From: Trachelipus rathkii
Taxonomy: Eukaryota > Arthropoda > Malacostraca > Isopoda > Trachelipodidae
Direction of reading: 5' to 3'
Assembly (NCBI GenBank): GCA_015478945.1
Contig: JABUQX010022748.1
Span: forward strand, 52,501-81,027
DNA: 28,527 bases
The translations under genes were made by a program, and so were the position numbers. The stretch's first letter is position 1. The number at the start of each line of letters is the position of its first letter. The notes below the pieces were generated by a model. It did no database searches. It had not been told where the DNA came from and saw only the letters and a list, made by a program, of their open reading frames with translations. Below are positions 19,944-28,527 of this stretch, piece by piece.

Positions 19944-20588
19944 GGTAATTATTTCCAATAACTGCCTCTAAACAGATTTTTATAAAAATCACAGCATAGA
20001 CGTCAAAAAAATAGTAATGAAGTTGAAATAAAAAAAAATTAGCGTCGGTCTCTTTAGGAAAAAAAGTTACAAACTCTCAAAGTTGTAAAAAAACCTATAG
20101 GATTTGTTATTAAAAAAAAAACGAAAATTTTTTTTTTTTGAAAATCACAGGATATACTCTAAAAAAATAATAATGAAGAATAGTGAAAACGAAAACGCAG
20201 TCTCTTGAGGAAAAACTTACATCAACTGAAAGTTTTAAAAATTCCATAGACTTCTTATAATAAAAATTAGTGGGCTTCTTGCTTGTATTAGAACATCCCT
20301 AGTTCAGGTTATGATAAGATTTGTTAATCTACATAGATTTTCTCTGTATATATATACCTAACAAAACTTTATTCATAACCTGACTTAGAGGGCCTGAAAT
20401 GAAGACCTAAACCTGGATCGATCAAATTTGAAAGTTCTATGTGATTTTAACAACTGAGATGCTGAAACTTTTTTCCTAAAGAGAGCGACAAATAATTTTT
20501 TTTATCTTCTACTATTTAAAATTATTTAGAGTCTATGCTGTGATTTTTATAAAAATCTGTTTAGAGGCAGTTATTGGAAATAATTACC
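19944..20588. mobile_element. 645-bp element with perfect 58-bp terminal inverted repeats, nested in a TAA microsatellite
   Basis: The left repeat (19944-20001, starting GGTAATTATTTCCAATAACT) is an exact reverse complement of 20531-20588. Beyond it the arms continue with divergence to about 20110 and 20420 (shared core CTCTTTAGGAAAAAA). A further partial copy of the left arm lies tandemly at about 20145-20270 (AAAATCACAGGATATACTCT; CTCTTGAGGAAAAAC). Outside both ends the sequence is ATAATAATA, so any target duplication is hidden in the trinucleotide repeat. No open frame codes for a transposase. The perfect arms suggest recent mobility or recent conversion. Confidence 0.85.
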
Positions 20589-20735
<147 letters not shown>

Positions 20736-21207
20736 CTCCGTTCCATTTTATGAATATTGAATATACAAAATATTACAAATTGCACCCCATTCTTCTTGCA
20801 TGTACTACGCCATGGAGGAAAATAAAATATTAAACAATCATGTAAAAATATTGTGAGTTTTATTCATATATGAGATAAAATTGTTTTCAGTCTTTATAAG
20901 ATAAATTTACCAATACAGTTAAGCTTATTAATTAATTTTTATCTTCATAGTATCGGCAAATATCAACAAAACTTAGGCCTTTCAGTTTTGTTTATAGGTG
21001 TTGTTACTTTCGTCTTTCAGAGTTAAAGGCGTGTACAGAAAGGAGTACTAAAAATTGTTTTGCTATTATCAAAGTTTAAAAATTAAAGGAAGATGGTTGC
21101 GAAACTTGACATGCTTAAACTTTATGAGGAGATAAACCAATGGCGAAATTTTAGAGAAATCAAAATTTTCAAATAAAAGCAATGTTAAATGAGAAAAATA
21201 ATCGGTA

Positions 21208-21209
<2 letters not shown>
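20736..21209 (+). other. AT-rich spacer, possible retrocopy tail
   Basis: Non-coding except for a small plus-strand frame at 21091-21174 reading MVAKLDMLKLYEEINQWRNF then REIKIFK and TAA. The stop overlaps an AAATAAA signal that lies about 35 bases before a 62-A tract. This layout resembles the tail of a reverse-transcribed transcript, but I cannot identify a parent gene and no target-site duplication is evident. Confidence 0.3.

Positions 21210-21271
<62 letters not shown>
21210..21271. repeat. Poly(A) tract of 62 bases
   Basis: Uninterrupted A run between CGGTACT and CACCAAAG, with AATAAA about 37 bases upstream. It could be the tail of a retrotransposed sequence or a plain homopolymer. 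Confidence 0.95.
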
Positions 21272-21272
<1 letters not shown>

Positions 21273-21429
21273 ACCAAAGAAAAAAAATCCTGCGTACGCC
21301 AATAGTGTATATAATGGTGTGTAAAGACCAATCAAAAATAGTTCATAGCAAAATATGAAAGATCAATCTAAAACGTTTAGATATCTAAATTTTAGTTTTA
21401 ATAAAGGAATAAATATTTATTTAATAATT

Positions 21430-21595
21430 ATATATATATATCTATAAATAAATATTATATATTAATATTTAATATATATATATATATATGATATATATAT
21501 TAATATATATATATAATATTATATATATATTATTAATATATATATATATAAATTATATATATATACTATATTAATATATTATATAATATATATTA
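21430..21595. repeat. (TA)n microsatellite
   Basis: Alternating TA with slips on the left flank of the GC-richer direct-repeat island. Confidence 0.92.
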
Positions 21596-21599
21596 TTGA

Positions 21600-22395
21600 A
21601 GAAGTTTATATGGTTGCTGTTGAAAGAAAACCACCTTCATTAGCTTGTAAGACTAGATGTTAATGATGTGAAGAGATGAGCGTTGATGTCGTAATGAATT
21701 GGCGTTATATCGTTTCTTCCAAGCGGGGCTGCTTGGACTCATCGGTGTGGTCGCAGCCCCCTTCACCAATCGCCACAGAACTCCCCCTCTAAGTGACAAT
21801 GCCGTGAGCCACACTCCCGCTTACTGCGCACCTGGTAAGAACGTCGGTCAGCTGTCAGATGAGAACCTAGTGTGTGCACACATTAAAGCCACCACAAAGA
21901 AGGCTTCGACCACTCTGGTACTCTTACGTGGCAGTTGGTCTGCAGCCTGCAGTAGTAAGACACTAGTTACAGGCGGTTACAGTAGATGATCCCGAACAGA
22001 GCAGCGCTCCAGAGAAGAAACCCTGAATTGATGAAATGTAGGCGTTGAAATCTATTTGTGGTAATAACCAAACTTCTAACACGAAATGTCTACCACGGCG
22101 AACAACTTTGAAAGAAGATGGGATGGCTTGGCTGTGTTTCGTTGTGCCACTCCAGTTGCACTAGTCACTCCGTTAGAATCACATTTGGTGGGTGTTTATG
22201 GTCACTCTGGGTCACCAATATATGAACGGGTTTTTGTAGTTGTCTTAGAGAGTAACATCCTTCATTATCTTGAAACTAGATGATTGTGGCAAGAGAGTGA
22301 GCGTCTGTACGCCGATGGAATTGGCGTTTTCGTCGCGAAGGGGCTGCTTCTCACTCATCGGTGGTTGGTCCAGCCCCCCTTCCACCGACGCCACA
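21600..22395 (+). mobile_element. GC-richer island with about 165-bp terminal direct repeats (miniature LTR element or satellite dimer)
   Basis: The segment 21611-21777 (TGGTTGCTG ... CAATCGCCACA) is a diverged direct copy of 22233-22395 (TAGTTGTCTT ... CCGACGCCACA). Shared blocks are CCTTCATTA, GACTAGATG or AACTAGATG, AATTGGCGTT, GGGGCTGCTT and ACTCATCGGTG. The period is about 620 bases. The left copy begins TG and both end in CA, as long terminal repeats do, and the whole is flanked by TA tracts, so a miniature LTR retrotransposon is possible. A two-unit piece of a satellite array is the alternative. The interior has two open stretches (21699-21989, 22086-22283) with no recognisable domain. 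No primer-binding site was identified. Confidence 0.5.
21711..21776. other. Conserved hairpin inside the direct repeat (left copy)
   Basis: GGGGCTGC (21725-21732) pairs with GCAGCCCC (about 21753-21760), with an outer TGGCG / CGCCA pair around it. The right copy keeps the same fold with changed bases (GGGGCTG at about 22340 with CAGCCCC at about 22370, outer GGCG / CGCC). Confidence 0.6.
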
Positions 22396-22399
22396 AATA

Positions 22400-22545
22400 T
22401 TTATATCATATATATATATATATAATATATATATAAATTATATATATATATATATAATATATTATATATAAATAATATATATATATATATATACTATAAT
22501 ATATATATATATATAATACTATAATATATATTATATATATATATA
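22400..22545. repeat. (TA)n microsatellite
   Basis: Alternating TA with slips on the right flank of the direct-repeat island. Confidence 0.92.
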
Positions 22546-22745
22546 ATGGAACAACAGCCACATCAACTAAGAAATCTTCACCAAACTACAATATGTTTCC
22601 TTTCATTTCTATTAATAAAACATATACTCTTAATTTGCTTTGATTACACTATATTTTTATTATTATTAAAAAAATTATAATAAGAAAATTAAGCCATCAA
22701 AAAATTTGATAACTTTAAAATAATTTAGGAAGGGGTCTACGGATT
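22546..22745. other. Short AT-rich island between TA tracts
   Basis: No gene or repeat recognised. Confidence 0.5.
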
Positions 22746-22878
22746 ATAATATAATATAATATATTATATATATATAATAATATAATATATTATATATATT
22801 ATATATATATATATATATCTATAATATAATTATATATATAATATAATACTAAAATATATATAAATATATATACGTATT
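22746..22878. repeat. (TA)n microsatellite
   Basis: Alternating TA with slips. Confidence 0.9.
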
Positions 22879-22879
22879 A

Positions 22880-23660
22880 TTATATTAAACTTACTACCAT
22901 TACATCGTTACAGAACGTACATCTAATAAATCTCACTCATTGAATGATTAGTCTCTAAAGAATAGAATAGCATCTTGCCAGGTCTCCTTCATTTTCCTCT
23001 TTGGTCTGATTATAATGCGAAGAGCAGAAAAAAGCAAGTTTCCACGCTAACTTGCGGACCGGTTTTAGAAGCGAGCGAGTAACAGCAATTAGCTTTCTTG
23101 GTACAATGTCTTGATACTCTCCGAAGTTACATAAAATTTTCAACTTCTTTCAGTGCAGCAAAGAAATTTTTATTTAAAGTATGAATAATGTGTTTCAAAT
23201 TAGGAAGGACCCTGACCTTTTTCTTGAACCAATCCGACGCTTCGACTAAGCTCTTCAATATCATATTAGCTTTCATACTAAATCTTCTGAACTTCTGAAA
23301 GAGTAGCTCGAATCACGTAACGGAGATAGTTGTAGCTTCATCACTTACAATATGTTTTGATGTATCCTTTCTTCTTGAACTTCCTGAACGGGCTTTAATA
23401 CAAATGGCCACATTGCAAAAGTGCAGATTTAGCGTTTTGTTGTTGTTCTGTTCTTAAGTTAAGCTTACCCTGTAGATTGGATCAATATAAACAACGTTGA
23501 ATTTATTAGAATATAATCCAAATTGAAACATAAGGTGCTGGTTAAAAATCTTCGAAGTTTGCAATTGCATTTTGTGATGTGGACAGTCGACAAGTCAATT
23601 AAACTTGCTATGAATTGGATTGAAGTCATTCATCAGGTCACTAATTTAATATACTTTGGT
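22880..23660 (-). other. Island with weak coding character, possible decayed transposase
   Basis: On the minus strand 23143-22955 is open and reads CNFGEYQDIVPRKLIAVTRS. The 'P.KLIAVT' form resembles the segment before the conserved TRW of some hAT-type transposases, but the TRW itself is not there. Upstream on the same strand are VRVLPNLKHIIHTLNKNFFA and broken frames. The adjacent CAGGGT terminus at 23816 is in the right place to be the 5' end of such an element. I could not find the opposite terminus. Identity uncertain. Confidence 0.28.
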
Positions 23661-23816
23661 TCAGTTTAAAATTTGTCCGACTCCACTCTATTCTTAAAGT
23701 TTCCGACTCCGACTCTTGAAAATTACCGACTCCGACTCCACCCTCTTCAAAATTACCGACTCCGACTCCACCCTCTTCAAAACTACCGACTCCCCGACTC
23801 CGACTCCACAACCCTG
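23661..23816 (-). repeat. GGAGTCGG-rich subterminal repeats ending in CAGGGTTGTGG
   Basis: On the plus strand, 30-bp units (ATTACCGACTCCGACTCCAC then CCTCTTCAAA) occur at 23721-23750 and 23751-23780, with partial units on both sides. On the minus strand the outer end is CAGGGTTGTGGAGTCGG, a form typical of a hAT-like terminus. Frames read across it are repeat artefacts (Asp-Ser-Asp-Ser). Confidence 0.65.
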
Positions 23817-23826
23817 GCCCCCAACA

Positions 23827-24668
<842 letters not shown>

Positions 24669-24806
24669 AGTATATATATATATATTATATTTACAACTAT
24701 ATATTATATATATATGTAGTATATACTATATATATTAATATATATTAATATATAGTATATATAGTAGTATATATGACTATAAGGTATATATCATCTATAT
24801 ATATGT
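24669..24806. repeat. Imperfect (TA)n tract
   Basis: TA-rich with several G and C interruptions (TATAGTATATATAGTAG). Confidence 0.85.
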
Positions 24807-25732
24807 TATGAACTCATATTCCTCTACAAATTTGTTCATATTTTTCGCTTTATTCAAAACTCTCTCTCCTGCTCTCTCACTAAACTTTTGTAAGTTTCCC
24901 GCTCATATCACTAGATGTATCGTATCCAATCGCTCAGTTCCCTCACTTTTTGTCTTCGCCATTATTGAACGGTACAACGCTATTTTTGAATGCTTCTTGT
25001 GTATTTGTGCATAAAAGGTTTTATTTTGAAATATAAACCAAGTTCCTGATGTGTCATATCAACCTCTCGTCTTTGTCAGTGTTATTAGAATAAGACTGAC
25101 CAATTTTGTATTTTATTTTCTGACTCGTTTTACATTATTATTGGTACTCTTCGTAAATACTGTGTGATAAGCTGTATTAACAATTATTAGTGCTTTGTAT
25201 TAGTTTAATCGTTTTATCAATTTACGTGTTTGAAATATTGTTATTATATGCATTTTCGTGTTCCATATTATTTATTTTTTAATTAATTTATTCATTTATC
25301 AAATTGCATGCTATGTAATTAACAAAAGGTATATTTTAACTTTTTCGTATTTTGGAATTTAGTTGTATTAATTTCTTAATTTCAAAATCTCGAAACAATT
25401 TAGGAACTGCAAAAGAAATCACAAATATAATTTAGGGGAAACTATTATTCTAGGTAGTTATACAGTGTTTTTAAATATTTTCATACATTTTAAGATATTT
25501 ATTATTATATTTTCATACTGTGCTGATAAATTGCACTACGTGAGGTGTAGTAGCTCAGAGTAATTATGTTATTTATTAATATTGTTATTGTGTTTTAGAA
25601 TATTAGGTTACTGGCTGTATGAAAATCCTAGTTTTATTCAAACCTTTATACTGCCAATACACGATTTGTCTTTAATATCCTTGTGAGTGGTCCGATCTCT
25701 CTGTTTGGCAAACCTCATAGTCCTTCAATGTT
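24807..25732. other. AT-rich island without recognised gene
   Basis: The open frame at 24808-25014 (68 codons, hydrophobic start then Cys/Ile/Phe-rich) has no domain I recognise and starts in the TA edge. The rest is T-rich non-coding sequence. Confidence 0.45.
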
Positions 25733-26240
25733 TATATATATTATATATATTATATATATATATATATATAATTATATAAATATATAATTTAATATATTAT
25801 TACGATATACGCCAGTTATGACCTACAATATATAGATGTATATATCTATCTAATATATAATTATATTATATATATAACAGTGTGCGAGCTCGTGAAAACT
25901 TGCATGAGGGGCTGCAAGTTATAGTATATAATAATATATAATATATATATATATAATATATATTATATATAAAAGTTTATATATATTATCATAATAATAT
26001 TATATTATATGTTATATATTATTATATATATACTATATTATATATTATGTATTACTGTACGATATATACATTAATATGTAATTTAGAATATATATGTATA
26101 CTATATATATATATATATATATTATATAATAATATATAATATATATAATATATATATATAAATATATATATAATATATAAGTATATATATATATAGAATA
26201 ATATATATATGTAATATATAAATATTATAATATCAAATAT
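25733..26240. repeat. Composite (TA)n tract with small GC islands
   Basis: Mostly TA, interrupted at 25800-25860 and 25878-25925. The second island contains a compact hairpin (reported separately). The tyrosine/isoleucine frame at 26052-26249 is repeat artefact. Confidence 0.9.
25885..25920. other. Small GC island with palindrome and hairpin inside a TA tract
   Basis: CGAGCTCG is a perfect 8-bp palindrome. AACTTGCA (25897-25904) and TGCAAGTT (25913-25920) are perfect inverted repeats around the loop TGAGGGGC. Confidence 0.7.
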
Positions 26241-26299
26241 AACGTTCATATCGTATCTGTGATTTCTTATTTAAAAATAAGATTAGCTCTTTGACTTTT

Positions 26300-26690
26300 A
26301 GATATTTATGTGTGTGTAAATATGTGCATAAATTACAACTTATTTTTTTTAATATCGATTGCATTCATCGAACACATTCTATGCTAATATAAAAAGACTT
26401 AGATAACTCTTAGATGGAGAAATATTATATAAATATCAATTATCTTTTTCTAAAAAATATCAATAAAGTAGTCTGGAATTAGGAATATCCCTCAAAAACG
26501 GTTACTATTACCTAATTTTTATATATTTATGTGTAAGTAGTTATACTAACGATAAGATGTATATAGGACTTATCTTTTATAATATTGATTGCTGAATATC
26601 AGTAACACCATTCTGGTAGCACAGCAAAAGGCGCTAATATAAAAATTGTATATGTAATTTTAGTAGGCTTTCAAGAATTTAGGAATACAA
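26300..26690. repeat. Diverged tandem duplication, unit about 220 bp
   Basis: GATATTTATGTGTGTGTAAATA (26301) and ATATTTATGTGTAAGTAGTTA (26522) start two copies. Each continues with a CTTAT..TTT block, AATAT(C/T)GATTGC, a CTAATATAAAAA block, and an ATT(T)AGGAATA block. Confidence 0.65.
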
Positions 26691-26740
26691 AATACACGAA
26701 AAAAGCTCATTGCCTGACGTAATATTAGGATATTTTGTTT

Positions 26741-26855
26741 CTCTCTTCCATCTCTCTCTCTCTGCTCTCTTCTCATCCCTTGTGCATTCTCCTCTTGCTA
26801 CTCTTTCACTCTTCTCTTCTCTCTCGTCTCCTCTCTCATCTCATATTATAGAGTA
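26741..26855. repeat. Degenerate (CT)n tract
   Basis: Pyrimidine-rich, dominated by CTCT with interruptions. Confidence 0.85.
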
Positions 26856-27460
26856 AGTTAATTCTATTAGGAGGATGATATGAAATAAATAGATATAGAG
26901 AGAATGATAGGATAATAGAGGATTATATTTGGAAATAGTATTCAATGATATATAGATACTATATGCAGGACGAGATGACTCTAGTTATATAGCTATATAA
27001 GAGAATTAGAGCACGATAGATCAATATAGATGTGAGTAAGAGTATAATAAACTATTGAGATATTAGATATTGAAAAGGATTAGTAATAGAATATACTACG
27101 ATAGACGATAAATTATAATGAAATATATATATATATGATTTATAGATAGAGATATATATGAGAGAGAAAGATATAGTAATATAGAATATATAGTAGATAT
27201 ATATATTATATATAGTACATATATATGAGATTTACGTCAAGATTTACAAACTTTAGAAAGAGAGTAAATATAAATATATACATATATACATATTATATAA
27301 GTATACTAAGAAGGAAACTAAATATGTATAAATATAATAGTATATAATATATTATATAGTATATATTAGTAATTATAATTAGTGAGATAGAAATAGATGT
27401 TATAATAGAGAGGTATATATAGATATGATAAGAGAGATAAGATGATGATAACAGATTCAT
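26856..27460. repeat. Degenerate GATA/GAGA/TA-rich sequence
   Basis: Irregular mixtures of GATA, GAGA and TATA words with almost no C. It looks like a strongly mutated microsatellite or low-quality assembled sequence. Confidence 0.75.
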
Positions 27461-27880
27461 ATAATATCACAAACGGGTAATTATTTTTGCATAATTTATC
27501 CACGTATATGAGTGTATTATCTCGGACAACAAAAGAAAGAGAATAGACACGAAACCTCTTCCCCGCGAGAACCGTATACAATGCGGGACACAAGAAGAGG
27601 AACTTCAGCTTTTGTGTCTTTACTCTTCGAATATGACAAGTATAAAGGAAGATAGAACAGTGTACATGGACAAATCTACGCACACTCCTATAAATGTTGA
27701 ACTAATATAATTTATATGAGAAAAATAACTCTCTCAAGTGCCATGAAATAATAGATAAGTCTCTATAAATTACAACGATTTATTATATAAAAGATACTAT
27801 AGAATTGTTTTTTGAAGTTTCGTTATTTTCGTTCTATGTATGCTATAATTTGTCTTATTTTTGTAAAGAAGTTATAATGT
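27461..27880. other. Ordinary-composition stretch, no gene recognised
   Basis: The minus-strand frame 27683-27366 is open for 105 codons. Its first 70 codons (FVHVHCSIFLYTCHIRRVKT, then FLFLCPALYTVLAGKRFRVY) have ordinary base composition, but the remainder runs into the degenerate repeat. I recognise no domain, and no splice signals make it convincing. Confidence 0.35.
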
Positions 27881-28527
27881 AAAATTGGGCATTATTTTAG
27901 GCCGCAAAATAGAGCCCAAAGTTTTATTTAAATGAAAGATATTAATAAAGAGTAAAAATATTCGTTACGCACAATTTTGCAGTTTGGAAAAGGATTCCGT
28001 GTATTATGTGATTGTAACTTAATTGTGGTAATTTACTGAGTATATTTGATGAATACTGTATTTAACGTATAATGTTAAGATAAAAAGAACTGCAGAGGAG
28101 AGAGAGAAGTCACGAGTTACCTTTGATCAAAAAATATCATCGAATGTCATTGAAGTCAAACATCCTCACTTTATACATGACATTTTTATATTTGGAGGGG
28201 GCATGCAGGAGACTGACCAAGAGACATTTAAAAGTACCAATTATAGTCGCAAAATAATTAATGTCATTTAAAATCTAATTCCTAATATATATTAAGTAAT
28301 AAGATATTAATAGCAATGACAGATATAACCTGAGAAGTGAAGCTTTCTGTTGTAAAAAGAGATAGTATAGAGAGAATAATGATATAAAGTTCTGAGTAAG
28401 ATGAGATGAAGTTATAGATGAAAAGTAGTAGCGGAGAATGAAGAGAGAGGATAGCATGAATATAGCAATAGAGTGATAAGATTATTGAAGAGATAGAATA
28501 GAATATGGAGATAAGAAGATGATTAGA
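27881..28527. other. AT/GA-rich end of the window
   Basis: Non-coding. 28080-28260 has ordinary composition with no feature. From 28300 the sequence becomes purine-rich (GATA, GAGA words) like 26856-27460, and the open frame at 28275-28457 is its artefact. Confidence 0.5.

Noticed and set aside
21069..21335. 88-codon minus-strand frame with polyphenylalanine
   Set aside because: The run of Phe is the reverse of the A62 tract; nothing else supports it.
21840..22300. Possible hammerhead ribozyme in the direct-repeat island
   Set aside because: I looked for the CTGATGA and GAAA core arrangement and did not find it.

Overview
This is an AT-rich, repeat-dominated stretch of a eukaryotic nuclear genome with spliced genes. 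The organism is most likely an arthropod, probably a crustacean. The reasons are very long (TA)n, (TAA)n and (AG)n microsatellites, a spliced RNase H2 subunit A exon, decayed non-LTR and copia-like retrotransposons, and a remnant of an uncharacterised protein family I associate with arthropod genomes. The species call is inference from memory of families. Nothing looks prokaryotic, and no tRNA, rRNA or CRISPR was seen.

The only host coding sequence I can name is one internal exon of RNASEH2A (4170-4368, minus strand). Two further exon candidates lie nearby: 8573-8737 (minus, start codon plus splice donor, GP-rich) and 8311-8430 (plus, acceptor plus stop). The exon carrying the catalytic DEAGRG motif of RNase H2 was not found. 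No complete host gene can be drawn.

The rest is mobile DNA at different stages of decay. Positions 1-1135 hold the endonuclease tail and front half of a reverse transcriptase of a LINE (minus). Positions 1965-2455 may be the 3' end of a related LINE (plus). A foldback-like element full of inverted GGGGAAAACC-type motifs occupies 2582-3870, between TA tracts. A copia RNase H tail lies at 4640-4900. A broken copy of the arthropod family lies at 5764-6360. A 1.7 kb imperfect palindrome occupies 6428-8145. A nearly full-length but dead CR1/L2-like LINE (minus) spans about 9440-12990, with a tandemly repeated 5' region, an ORF1 with a coiled coil and an SGNH-esterase domain, and an ORF2 with endonuclease and truncated reverse transcriptase. 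A hAT-like element lies at 13390-15714. A second TA-bounded inverted-repeat element lies at 15800-16866. A hAT-like terminus abuts a 193-bp hairpin element (18970-19174). A 645-bp element with perfect 58-bp terminal inverted repeats sits inside a TAA microsatellite (19944-20588). A GC-richer island at about 21600-22395 carries 165-bp direct repeats. GGAGTCGG-type repeats at 23660-23816 end in a CAGGGT terminus beside an (AG)n tract.

The last 1.8 kb (26740-28527) is degenerate GA/TA-rich sequence that may include sequencing or assembly error. Throughout, TA microsatellites form the borders of the non-TA islands. This is the most striking organisational feature of the window and suggests either insertion into TA repeats or TA expansion at element ends.
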